Of a stretch of DNA of 7,467 bases, positions 1 to 6,072 are shown in pieces. The position numbers and the translations under genes were made by a program. Origin of the DNA: Oscillospiraceae bacterium (GTDB taxonomy: Bacteria; Bacillota; Clostridia; Oscillospirales; Oscillospiraceae). The stretch covers positions 1 to 7,467 of the forward strand of contig JAQXJQ010000199.1 in assembly GCA_029009035.1 (NCBI GenBank), read 5' to 3'. Below the pieces are notes generated by a model, which saw nothing but the letters and a program-made list of their open reading frames with translations, searched no databases and was not told the DNA's origin. Position 1 is the stretch's first letter; each line of letters starts with the position of its first letter.

Positions 1-458
1 CCGACGGCATAAACGCCCTGTCCGCGCATATGAATGTGTTGGACGACCGCCGGGGGCGCGCCACCGTGCTCACGCCCCACGAGGGAGAGTTTGCCCGACT
101 GCGGGGCGCCTTGAACGGCGAGAGCCGCCTCCGGGCCGCCCGGGAGTTTGCGGTGGGGCATGGCTGCGTGCTGGTGCTCAAGGGCCATGATACGGTGACG
201 GCGGCGCCAAACGGACGGTGCCGGGTGAACACCACCGGCAATTCCGGTATGGCCAAGGGAGGCTCCGGCGATGTGCTGGCAGGCATGATCCTCACCCTGC
301 TGGGACAGGGTGTCAGCCCGGAGAATGCTGCGGCCTGCGCCGTGTGGCTCCATGGACGCGCCGGCGACCTGGCGGCAGAGAGCAAGGGGGAGCATGGGAT
401 GATCCCCGGCGACCTCATTGAGCGCATCCCCTGTGCCATTGGGGAATTATTGCGGTAA
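1..458 (+). CDS. nnrD: ADP-dependent NAD(P)H-hydrate dehydratase, C-terminal part (5' end outside window)
   Basis: This is the C-terminal 151 or so residues of a metabolite-repair enzyme. It dehydrates the damaged S-form of hydrated NADH or NADPH, using ADP (bacterial form) as phosphate donor, and restores the normal cofactor in the cytoplasm. The frame is open from base 3, reads DGINAL at once (family motif around the hydrate-binding Asp) and stops with TAA at 456–458. Further family motifs are TPHEGEF (72–92), VLKGHDTV, and the NTTGNSG / GGSGDVLAGM nucleotide-binding stretch (228–287), whose GGSGD Asp is the expected catalytic residue. The ribokinase-like fold is complete at its C-terminal side. 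In many Firmicutes this domain is fused behind an N-terminal epimerase domain (YjeF type); whether that is so here lies outside the window. It is followed by a lipoprotein gene after 43 bp, as in the Bacillus ydcB–ydcC region. Confidence 0.93.
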   Translation, partial: DGINALSAHMNVLDDRRGRATVLTPHEGEFARLRGALNGESRLRAAREFAVGHGCVLVLKGHDTVTAAPNGRCRVNTTGNSGMAKGGSGDVLAGMILTLLGQGVSPENAAACAVWLHGRAGDLAAESKGEHGMIPGDLIERIPCAIGELLR

Positions 459-501
459 ACGGGGATCACATCCCGCGTTTGCCCCGAAAGGAAGAGAGCG
501 A

Positions 502-1131
502 GTGCGCAGGACTTTGTCTTGTGTACTGATGATGACCCTGCTGCTGTGTGCCTGCGGCGGGAAAGAGAAGGGCGGAGCGGAGCAGCTGGCGGCCCGGATC
601 CGGGCGGAATACCTGTCCGCCGCGGAGGTGCACGCCGAAGCGGAGCTCTCCGCCGTATACGGGGAAGAGGTATTTGACTTCACCGTGGATGTCCGGTGGC
701 GGCGGGAGGGCGAAACGGTCCTCACCGTGACGGAGCCGGAGATGCTCTCGGGCGTCACCGCCCGCATCCGGGAAAAGGAGACCCTGCTGGAATATGACGG
801 CGCGGGTCTGTCCCTGGGTATGCTGGACCCCGGCGGGCTCACGCCGGTGTCGGCGATGCCGGCCATGATGGAACAGATCACCACGGGCTATATGGCCCGA
901 TGTACCTGGCAGGGGGAGGGGGAGCAGCGGCAGCTTGCCGTTTTGTGCCGCGACCCCGACGCTCCGCCCCAACAGGGGGTGGAATATATGCTGTATTTCG
1001 ATCCCGGCGACCACGCGCTGCTGCGCGGTGAGGTGAGCGTGGACGGACAGCTGCGCCTGACAGCGATACTAAGCGGATTTACTATGGAGTTGACAAAGAA
1101 TGAGACCGGAAGAGACGAGAACGTGGGCTGA
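502..1131 (+). CDS. YdcC/LolA-like lipoprotein
   Basis: A 209-residue predicted lipoprotein. I chose the GTG at 502 because AAAGGAAG (487–494) sits 7 bases upstream and because translation from there gives a proper lipoprotein signal: MRR, a hydrophobic run, then the lipobox LCAC with Cys18 as the lipidated residue and GGKEK after it. The longer in-frame start at 418 would place 28 polar residues before the signal and overlap the previous gene. The mature part has the alternating beta pattern of LolA-fold proteins, with a run LTVTEPEML–SGVTARI and then LEYDGAGLSLG. The location, just before alr and after the nnr gene, is that of Bacillus ydcC, a LolA-like sporulation-linked lipoprotein; that match rests on position and fold impression, not on close sequence identity. 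The 3' end overlaps alr by 32 bases, which suggests translational coupling. Its ligand and exact role are unknown. Confidence 0.8.
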   Translation: MRRTLSCVLMMTLLLCACGGKEKGGAEQLAARIRAEYLSAAEVHAEAELSAVYGEEVFDFTVDVRWRREGETVLTVTEPEMLSGVTARIREKETLLEYDGAGLSLGMLDPGGLTPVSAMPAMMEQITTGYMARCTWQGEGEQRQLAVLCRDPDAPPQQGVEYMLYFDPGDHALLRGEVSVDGQLRLTAILSGFTMELTKNETGRDENVG

Positions 1132-2224
1132 GATCGATTTCTCCAGCCTGGAGCATAATTACCGCCAGCTGCGCGCCTGCGCTCCCCGCAGCAGGTTTCT
1201 GGGCATCGTGAAGGCGGACGCCTACGGCCACGGGGCGGTGCCGGTGGCCAGAAAGCTGGAGCAGCTGGGTGCGGATTATCTGGCGGTGGCCTGTCCCACC
1301 GAGGCCATGGAACTGCGGGATGCCGGCATTCAGACGCCCATCCTCCTGCTGGGGGCCACCCCTCCTGAGCTGGCGGAGATGGTGGTGGAGCACGGCCTGA
1401 CCCAGACCGTGAGCACCATGGAGCTGGCCCAGGCCCTCTCCCAGGCGGCGGAGAAGCTGGGCAAAAAGGCAAAGGCCCACCTGAAGCTGGATACCGGCAT
1501 GAGCCGGCTGGGCCTGCTGGCCCACGAGGCGAAGGAGGCGGCGGAAAAGGCGGCGCAGCTGTGCCGCGTGCCCGATGTGGAGTTTGAAGGGGTGTTCACC
1601 CACTTCGCCAATGCCGACGAGGACGGGGACTACACCAGGCTCCAGTTCACCCGCTTTATGGATACCCTGGAGGAGCTGGAGAAGGGGTATGGGATCACCT
1701 TTGCCATCCGCCACTGCGCGGCCAGCGCGGCGGTGCTCAATTACCCCTGCACCCATCTGGATATGATCCGGCCCGGGATCGCGCTCTACGGCCACTACCC
1801 CGATCCCTCCTGCAGGCGGCCGGGCGGCCCGGAGCTGCGGCCTGTGATGACCCTGAAAAGCCGTGTGGCCGCAGTGCGTGAGCTGCCGGAGGGCACTCCG
1901 GTGAGCTACGGCTGCACCGCCCGCATGGAGAAGCGGGGCAGGGTGGCGGTGGTGCCCATCGGTTATGCCGACGGACTGCACCGCGGCCTGTCCAACCGGG
2001 GCTGCCTCTGGCTGGACGGAAAGGCGAGACCCATTCTGGGCCGGGTGTGCATGGATATGTGCATGGTGGCGCTGGACGAGGACGCCCGGGTGGAGCCGGG
2101 GGATGTGGCAGAGGTCTTTGGCTGCCATATGCCGGTGGAGAAGCATGCCGATCTGCTGGGGACCGTCCAGTACGAGCTTTTGTGCGCCGTGTCCCCCAGA
2201 GTGAACCGCATCTATCTGGATTGA
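1100..2224 (+). CDS. alr: Alanine racemase
   Basis: A 374-residue PLP enzyme that interconverts L- and D-alanine in the cytoplasm, supplying D-Ala for peptidoglycan and, in spore formers, for germination control. The length is normal for the family. Near the N-terminus is VKADAYGHGA, with Lys38 forming the PLP Schiff base and Tyr42 nearby. The barrel carries LDTGMSRLG, FTHFANAD and RPGIALYG. In the C-terminal domain SYGCT supplies the second catalytic residue, Tyr270, followed by IGYADG and the substrate-loop motif GRVCMDM. The ATG at 1100 has a modest GGAG at 1086–1089 and begins inside the end of the lipoprotein gene, so the two genes are probably coupled. The next gene, mazF, follows after 123 bp, the classical Bacillus and Clostridium arrangement. 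Confidence 0.97.
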   Translation: MRPEETRTWAEIDFSSLEHNYRQLRACAPRSRFLGIVKADAYGHGAVPVARKLEQLGADYLAVACPTEAMELRDAGIQTPILLLGATPPELAEMVVEHGLTQTVSTMELAQALSQAAEKLGKKAKAHLKLDTGMSRLGLLAHEAKEAAEKAAQLCRVPDVEFEGVFTHFANADEDGDYTRLQFTRFMDTLEELEKGYGITFAIRHCAASAAVLNYPCTHLDMIRPGIALYGHYPDPSCRRPGGPELRPVMTLKSRVAAVRELPEGTPVSYGCTARMEKRGRVAVVPIGYADGLHRGLSNRGCLWLDGKARPILGRVCMDMCMVALDEDARVEPGDVAEVFGCHMPVEKHADLLGTVQYELLCAVSPRVNRIYLD

Positions 2225-2250
2225 CCGACCGGAGGGAAAGGGAATAGAAT
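2221..2250 (+). promoter_or_regulatory. Possible sigma-A promoter for mazF
   Basis: TTGACC (2221–2226) lies over the alr stop codon and TAGAAT (2245–2250) follows after an 18-bp spacer. Each hexamer differs from consensus at one base. If active, it would transcribe mazF and the SH3-domain gene independently of alr, with a leader of about 90 bases. There is no experimental support, and the spacer is one base longer than optimal. Confidence 0.4.
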
Positions 2251-2277
2251 AAGACAGGAAGCGCGGTGGTATAAAAC

Positions 2278-2334
2278 CCGCCGTTCCGTGGGAGAATGAT
2301 AGTACCCGGGGTGACCGGGGACTATATCCGGCGG
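2278..2334 (+). promoter_or_regulatory. Nested inverted repeat in the mazF leader
   Basis: The 123-bp gap between alr and mazF has no open frame able to encode a MazE-type antitoxin. It holds an inner inverted repeat, ATAGT (2299–2303) then CCCGG (2305–2309), loop GGTGA, then CCGGG (2315–2319) and ACTAT (2321–2325), with one internal A/G mismatch. An outer pair, CCGCCG (2278–2283) and CGGCGG (2329–2334), brackets it. The right outer arm runs into the GGAGAG (2333–2338) likely to be the mazF ribosome binding site, so folding could limit mazF translation. The same DNA could instead be an operator. It lacks a T-tract and is not a terminator. Confidence 0.5.
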
Positions 2335-2347
2335 AGAGTGAGATCCT

Positions 2348-2716
2348 GTGGACAACAGCAGTGTGAAACGCGGCGATATTTATTACGCCGACCTCAGTCC
2401 GGTGGTGGGCAGCGAGCAGGGGGGAGTCCGACCCGTGCTCATTGTCCAGAATGACACCGGCAACAAGCACAGCCCCACGGTGATCGCCGCGGCGATCACC
2501 TCGCAGACCGGGAAGGCGAAGCTTCCCACCCATATCACATTGACGGCCAACAGCGTTGGGCTGCCAAAGGACTCGATCGTGTTGCTGGAACAGGTGCGGA
2601 CATTGGACAAACGGCGGTTGAGGGAACATATGGGGCGGGTGGATGACAAAGTGATGCGGCAGGTGGACAACGCCATCGCCGTGAGCTTCGGCCTGCATAT
2701 GGACACATTGGTATGA
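2348..2716 (+). CDS. mazF: MazF/EndoA-family endoribonuclease (PemK-like toxin)
   Basis: A 122-residue protein that aligns along its whole length with Bacillus subtilis EndoA/MazF, including [44 protein letters not shown] and [14 protein letters not shown]. The residues equivalent to the catalytic Arg25 and Thr48 of B. subtilis MazF are present as Arg28 and Thr51, so the enzyme looks intact. Known close relatives cut single-stranded RNA at UACAU. The GTG at 2348 is placed 9 bases after GGAGAG; a second GTG at 2363 would give the shorter MKRGD N-terminus, closer to the B. subtilis start. The usual mazE/ndoAI antitoxin gene, expected between alr and this gene, is missing. The protein may therefore be held in check by an unlinked antitoxin, by weak expression, or by the leader structure. 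An exported SH3-domain protein gene follows after 56 bp. Confidence 0.95.
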   Translation: MDNSSVKRGDIYYADLSPVVGSEQGGVRPVLIVQNDTGNKHSPTVIAAAITSQTGKAKLPTHITLTANSVGLPKDSIVLLEQVRTLDKRRLREHMGRVDDKVMRQVDNAIAVSFGLHMDTLV

Positions 2717-2721
2717 GCTCA

Positions 2722-2754
2722 GCATCCCGCCCCGGGCAGACCGGGGTGGGGTGC
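2722..2754 (+). other. Stable intercistronic hairpin between mazF and the SH3-domain gene
   Basis: Fourteen consecutive pairs form between 2722–2735 and 2741–2754, with two G·U wobbles (2725/2751 and 2729/2747) and the 5-base loop GCAGA. It lies 5 bases after the mazF stop codon and 6 bases before the AAAGGAG of the next gene. No U-run follows, so it is unlikely to be an intrinsic terminator. A role in protecting or separating the two parts of the message is an inference. Confidence 0.6.
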
Positions 2755-2772
2755 CCTGCGAAAGGAGTACAT

Positions 2773-3504
2773 ATGAAACAGAAATGGGAAATTGCGATCG
2801 CGGCCGGATGCGCGGCGCTGGCGATCACCGGAGCCTATGCCGCCGCGGCGGCCGCCGCCGGCAGCGAGGGCGATCCCCTGGTCACCTTGGGATACCTGAA
2901 AAATGTGTTTACCGGCCAGGTCCAGACCATGGTGGACGAGACCGTGGCCGCGGAAAAAGAGCAGGCCCAGACCCAGCTGGACGCCGCCATTCAGGATTGG
3001 GACGCGCAGGTCAGCCAGGCGGTGAGCGATGCGCTGAACCGCCCTCAGACGGAGACCCCCGCCGTCTTTACTTCTGTTTCCGGGGAGAAGGTGAGCGTCA
3101 CGACCGGCTGTGAGATCATTGTGCGCTCCGGAAGCCCCGTCTGCTCCGTGGCGCTCATCGATCAGACCGATGGGGCCACCCTGGCGGCAGGCAGCGTGCT
3201 CAAGGCAAACCATCTCTATCTGGCCGCCTCCGACGGCGTCCTCTCCCCCAAGCCCGGCGACCTCACCGGCGTGGTCAAGGATGGCCCGCTGAATGTGCGC
3301 TCCGGCGCGGGAAAGACCTATTCCCGGGTGGGCACCCTCCAGAAGGGCGCCGCGGTGAAGGTGCTGGACCGCAGCACCGCCGGTTGGTACAAGGTCTCCG
3401 ACGGGACCATCACCGGCTATGTATCCTCCGACTACATCACCCTCAATCCGGTGGGCAGCAGCGGCCCCTTCGGGCTGATGCTCCGGGGCGGATACACGGT
3501 GTAA
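2773..3504 (+). CDS. Exported protein with C-terminal bacterial SH3 domain
   Basis: A 243-residue predicted secreted or membrane-anchored protein. I chose ATG 2773 for the excellent AAAGGAG (2761–2767) five bases upstream; an in-frame ATG at 2713 overlaps the mazF stop and would spoil the signal sequence. Residues 1–24 form a signal peptide or anchor (MKQKWE, then a hydrophobic Ala-rich stretch with a possible AYA cleavage site), followed by seven alanines. Residues 33–46 (GDPLVTLGYLKNVF) are a segment I associate with clostridial cell-surface proteins of this kind. Residues 50–90 are a charged, probably helical or coiled-coil region. Residues about 98–160 form a beta-rich middle part, and residues 164–225 are an SH3b domain (GVVKDGPLNVRSGAG, GTLQKGAAVKVLD, GWYKVSDG, GYVSSDYI). 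SH3b domains usually bind peptidoglycan, so a cell-wall role is likely. No catalytic domain is visible. It ends at a strong terminator. Confidence 0.88.
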   Translation: MKQKWEIAIAAGCAALAITGAYAAAAAAAGSEGDPLVTLGYLKNVFTGQVQTMVDETVAAEKEQAQTQLDAAIQDWDAQVSQAVSDALNRPQTETPAVFTSVSGEKVSVTTGCEIIVRSGSPVCSVALIDQTDGATLAAGSVLKANHLYLAASDGVLSPKPGDLTGVVKDGPLNVRSGAGKTYSRVGTLQKGAAVKVLDRSTAGWYKVSDGTITGYVSSDYITLNPVGSSGPFGLMLRGGYTV

Positions 3505-3516
3505 CACAAACGCGCA

Positions 3517-3560
3517 GATCCCGGCCGGGGTGGCTTTCCGCCCGGCCGGGATCTTTTGCT
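3517..3560 (+). terminator. Intrinsic terminator after the SH3-domain gene
   Basis: A perfect 13-bp stem, GATCCCGGCCGGG (3517–3529) against its complement (3541–3553), with an 11-base loop, followed at once by TTTTGCTCTT. It closes the alr–mazF–SH3 transcription unit 12 bases after the stop codon and isolates it from the promoter that starts at 3562. Confidence 0.93.
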
Positions 3561-3561
3561 C

Positions 3562-3589
3562 TTGACAATGCGAACAAATGTACTATAAT
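3562..3589 (+). promoter_or_regulatory. Promoter of the radical SAM / DUF4130 cassette
   Basis: Perfect consensus hexamers TTGACA (3562–3567) and TATAAT (3584–3589), 16 bp apart. Transcription should begin near 3596, giving a leader of roughly 27 bases. A promoter this strong in front of a repair-type gene suggests it is normally kept shut, which fits the LexA-like sites that cover it. Confidence 0.9.
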
Positions 3590-3606
3590 ACAAGTACAAA
3601 TGTTCG
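3571..3606 (+). promoter_or_regulatory. Two imperfect LexA (SOS) boxes flanking the -10 hexamer
   Basis: Left site: CGAACAAATGTAC (3571–3583). Right site: GTACAAATGTTCG (3594–3606). The Firmicute LexA/DinR box is CGAAC-N4-GTTCG; each site keeps the outer half-site intact and carries one T/A change in the inner one (GTAC). Together they form a 36-bp near-palindrome. The centres are 22 bp apart, about two helical turns, so two repressor dimers could sit on the same face of the DNA. The -10 box lies exactly between them, so bound LexA would block RNA polymerase. The site is seen directly; LexA as the regulator is inferred from the match. Confidence 0.82.
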
Positions 3607-3622
3607 ATTGGAGGGAGAGCCA

Positions 3623-4894
3623 GTGGATGTGATGGACAAGCTCACCATCCTGACCGATGCGGCCAAGTATGACGCCGCCTGTACCTCCAGCGGCCTTGAC
3701 CGGGCGGCGCGGAAGGGAAGCTTGGGCTCGACGATGGCTGCCGGATGCTGCCATACCTTTTCGGCGGACGGCAGGTGTGTCACCCTGCTCAAGGTGCTCA
3801 TGACCAACGCCTGCGCCTATGACTGCCAATACTGCGTCAACCGCCGCTCCAACGATGTGCGGCGCACCACCTTTACGCCCAGGGAGCTGGCGGATCTCAC
3901 CATTGAATTCTACCGCCGCAATTACATCGAAGGACTGTTTCTCTCCTCGGCAGTGCTGGTGAGCCCGGATTACACCACCGAGCGGATGATCGAGGCCCTT
4001 CGCCTGCTGCGGGAGGTCTATCATTTCGGCGGCTATATCCACGCCAAGGCCATTCCGGGGGCGGACCCCCTGCTCACCCAGCGGCTGGGGATGCTGGCGG
4101 ACCGGCTCAGTGTGAACATCGAGCTGCCCTCGGAGCAGAGCCTGTCCCTGCTGGCACCGGATAAGAAAAAGGGGAGCATTCTCAGGCCCATGGCCCAGAT
4201 CCGGGACGGCATCACGCAGTCCAGGACCGAGCTGGCCAAGACCCGCCATGCGCCCCGTTTTGCTCCCGCGGGACAGTCCACCCAAATGATCATCGGCGCC
4301 ACCCCGGAGAGCGACCGCCACATTCTCATGCTCACCCAGGGCCTCTATGACAAGTACCGCCTCAAGCGGGTGTTTTACTCCGCCTATATGCCCGTGTCGG
4401 ACAGCAAGCTGCTGCCGGCGCCCGTGGATTTCAAGCCGCCCCTGCTGCGGGAGCACCGGCTCTATCAGGCGGATTGGCTGCTGCGGTTCTACCACTTCCG
4501 GGCGGAGGAGATCCTGGAGGAGGATCAGCCGGATTTCGATCCCAGGGTGGACCCCAAGTGCTCCTGGGCGCTGCGGCACATGGAGCAGTTCCCTGTGGAG
4601 GTGTCCAAGGCGGACTATGAGACCCTGCTTCGGGTGCCGGGGATCGGCGTGACCTCCGCGCGGCGCATTCTGGTGGCCCGGAGGGCGGCCCCCCTCAGCT
4701 TCGACACCCTGAAAAAGGTGGGGGTGGTGCTGAAGCGCGCCCAGTATTTCATCACTTGCCAAGGGAAACTGCTTCCCGGGCTGCGGGTGCGGGAGGATCA
4801 CATCCTGGGCCACCTGGCGGCCCTGGAAAAGCCCCTGCTGATGGACGCCATGCCGGAGCAGATCTCCCTGTTTGAAGGGGAGGCGGGGGCATGA
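3623..4894 (+). CDS. Putative DNA modification/repair radical SAM protein with C-terminal helix-hairpin-helix
   Basis: A 423-residue radical SAM enzyme of the family modelled as a putative DNA repair protein linked to uracil-DNA-glycosylase-like proteins (TIGR03916, from memory). I place the start at GTG 3623, five bases after GGAGGGAG (3610–3617), giving MDVMDKLTILTDAAKYDAAC, which resembles family N-termini; GTG 3629 and ATG 3632 are alternatives. The iron-sulfur motif CAYDCQYC (Cys64, Cys68, Cys71) follows the conserved AAGCCHTF segment. The barrel includes EGLFLSSAVL and GGYIHAKAIPG. Near the C-terminus LLRVPGIGVTSARRIL (335–350) is a helix-hairpin-helix, a DNA-backbone binding motif that argues for a DNA substrate. 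The reaction is unknown; spore photoproduct lyase, a radical SAM DNA repair enzyme, is a precedent for the chemistry. Its stop overlaps the start of the partner gene by ATGA. Confidence 0.92.
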   Translation: MDVMDKLTILTDAAKYDAACTSSGLDRAARKGSLGSTMAAGCCHTFSADGRCVTLLKVLMTNACAYDCQYCVNRRSNDVRRTTFTPRELADLTIEFYRRNYIEGLFLSSAVLVSPDYTTERMIEALRLLREVYHFGGYIHAKAIPGADPLLTQRLGMLADRLSVNIELPSEQSLSLLAPDKKKGSILRPMAQIRDGITQSRTELAKTRHAPRFAPAGQSTQMIIGATPESDRHILMLTQGLYDKYRLKRVFYSAYMPVSDSKLLPAPVDFKPPLLREHRLYQADWLLRFYHFRAEEILEEDQPDFDPRVDPKCSWALRHMEQFPVEVSKADYETLLRVPGIGVTSARRILVARRAAPLSFDTLKKVGVVLKRAQYFITCQGKLLPGLRVREDHILGHLAALEKPLLMDAMPEQISLFEGEAGA

Positions 4895-5655
4895 GAGAGG
4901 TCTGCTACGAATACGACGGCACATTTGCAGGCTTTCTCACCTGCGTGTTTTACAGCTATGCCAACCGGGAGGAGGCGGTGTGCTTCCAGACGCCGGAGGA
5001 GACGGGCTACACCCTCTGGCCCACCCGCCGGATCGACACCGAGGAGGACAAGGCACAGCGGGTCTACCGCTCCATCGCTCCGAAGATGGGCGGCGAGGCG
5101 GCGGAGCTGGTGTGGCGGGCATTTCTCACCTGCCTTCCGGAGCGGGAGGTGCACATCTACCGCTTTCTGCGCTACGGCTATGAGCGGGGCACCCAGGCCA
5201 TCCGGGATCTGGGGGACGAGCGGGTCTATATCCTGCACAGGGCGGTGCGCCATCTGGGGCAGGAGGCCCATCTTCTCACAGGCTTTGTGCGCTTTGCCGA
5301 TTTTGACGGGGTGCTCATGGGGGAGATCGAGCCGAAAAACCGGGTCCTGCCCCTGCTGCGGCGGCATTTTGTGAGCCGGTACAATACCGAGCGGTTCCTC
5401 CTCTACGACCGCACCCACAGGGAGACGCTGGTGTACAGCGGGGGACAGTGGGCCATTGTCCCGGTGGAGGGGGTCACCCTGCCCCCGCCGGGGGAGGAGG
5501 AGCTGCGCTATCGCAGGCTGTGGCGGAAATTCTACGACACCATCGCCATCGAAGGACGCCTCAACCCCAAATGCCGCATGACCCATATGCCCAAGCGCTA
5601 CTGGGGCACCATGACGGAATTTCAGACCGACGAGGGCGTACAGCGCGCGCTGTAA
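4891..5655 (+). CDS. DUF4130 / TIGR03915-type putative DNA repair protein, partner of the radical SAM protein
   Basis: A 254-residue protein with the family hallmarks: an N-terminal YDGTFAGFLTCVF (residues 8–20), a central LVWRAF–HIYRFLRYG segment, VRFADFDGVLMGEIEP, and the C-terminal LWRKFYDTIAIEGRLNP with MPKRYW (233–238). Standalone proteins like this are usually encoded next to the radical SAM gene upstream. In other bacteria the same domain is fused to a uracil-DNA-glycosylase-like (UdgX type) domain; this points to DNA lesions, but no activity is established for the domain. The ATG overlaps the upstream stop (ATGA), and GGGGAGG (4877–4883) lies inside the end of that gene, so the two proteins are probably made in matched amounts and may form a complex. 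There is no signal peptide or membrane segment. A terminator follows 10 bases after the stop. Confidence 0.88.
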   Translation: MREVCYEYDGTFAGFLTCVFYSYANREEAVCFQTPEETGYTLWPTRRIDTEEDKAQRVYRSIAPKMGGEAAELVWRAFLTCLPEREVHIYRFLRYGYERGTQAIRDLGDERVYILHRAVRHLGQEAHLLTGFVRFADFDGVLMGEIEPKNRVLPLLRRHFVSRYNTERFLLYDRTHRETLVYSGGQWAIVPVEGVTLPPPGEEELRYRRLWRKFYDTIAIEGRLNPKCRMTHMPKRYWGTMTEFQTDEGVQRAL

Positions 5656-5665
5656 TAAAGCAACG

Positions 5666-5710
5666 GGGCTGCTGCTTATTGTTCCTTCTGCAGCAGCCCT
5701 TTCTGTTTGT
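5666..5710 (+). terminator. Intrinsic terminator of the SOS-type cassette
   Basis: A perfect 10-bp stem, GGGCTGCTGC (5666–5675) with GCAGCAGCCC (5690–5699), a 14-base loop, then TTTCTGTTTGT. It follows the DUF4130 gene directly and ends transcription before the inverted-repeat element. Confidence 0.88.
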
Positions 5711-5718
5711 CTCCGACG

Positions 5719-5749
5719 GGTGACTTTTGTCATTGTGACAAAAGTCACC
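5719..5749. repeat. Perfect hairpin in the left terminal repeat
   Basis: GGTGACTTTTGTCA (5719–5732) pairs fully with 5736–5749 around the 3-base loop TTG. It is followed by a run of A and then a second hairpin. The counterpart at the right end is the hairpin at 6073–6100, with a similar T-rich/A-rich plan but a different sequence. Confidence 0.85.
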
Positions 5750-5758
5750 AAAAACACA

Positions 5759-5780
5759 CTTAAGGGCTGCCGCCCTTAAG
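5759..5780. repeat. Hairpin CTTAAGGGC / GCCCTTAAG
   Basis: A perfect 9-bp stem, 5759–5767 with 5772–5780, and a 4-base loop TGCC. It is the inner hairpin of the left terminal repeat and matches the inner hairpin of the right repeat (6042–6062), where the second base pair of the stem is changed on both sides, so pairing is kept. Confidence 0.85.
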
Positions 5781-6041
5781 AAACCCGCTTGATACACTTC
5801 GGTTTCATGGGCCATCACCGGCGCACGAAACTGGACACAACGGCAGCTTCGTACCTGCTGCCGCACAGCTCGGTGGCAAGGACACTCAGCGCCCCAGGAT
5901 ACCGCGCCTGGCTTAAGGCGTGTTGTGGGTAGGCCGGGCACCGCAGAGGGTAAGCACGAAGCGCAGCGGAGAAATCGCTTGAGACACTCCGCCCAAGACG
6001 CCGACTTGGGGTCGGACTCCACCGTACTGCGCGGTGGGATC

Positions 6042-6062
6042 CATAAGGGCGCAGCCCTTATG
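6042..6062. repeat. Hairpin CATAAGGGC / GCCCTTATG
   Basis: A perfect 9-bp stem, 6042–6050 with 6054–6062, and the loop GCA. It is the inner hairpin of the right terminal repeat. Compared with 5759–5780, the T-A pair next to the base of the stem has become A-T, a paired change. Confidence 0.85.
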
Positions 6063-6072
6063 CGTGTTTTTG

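Noticed and set aside
2225..2347. A hidden small MazE antitoxin gene between alr and mazF
   Set aside because: All forward frames contain stops (for example near 2245, 2250 and 2297) and the gap is too short for the usual 80–95 residues.
1082..2725. Very long open frame on the − strand (547 codons) opposite alr and mazF
   Set aside because: The forward strand encodes unmistakable alr and mazF. The reverse product is rich in His, Gly and Arg without any domain, as expected of an antisense shadow.
3578..3622. ATG at 3578 as a start for the radical SAM protein, 15 codons upstream of the chosen start
   Set aside because: This ATG lies upstream of the -10 hexamer and inside the left LexA-type box, so it would not be in the message. 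The GTG at 3623 has a proper ribosome binding site and a family-like N-terminus.
3443..4924. Open frame of 493 codons on the − strand opposite the radical SAM gene
   Set aside because: It runs through a terminator, a promoter and a conserved gene on the other strand, and its product has no family features.
5561..6022. Open frame of 153 codons on the − strand over the left half of the intergenic element
   Set aside because: It overlaps the end of the DUF4130 gene and reads through a terminator hairpin and both left-end hairpins. There is no ribosome binding site or recognisable domain.
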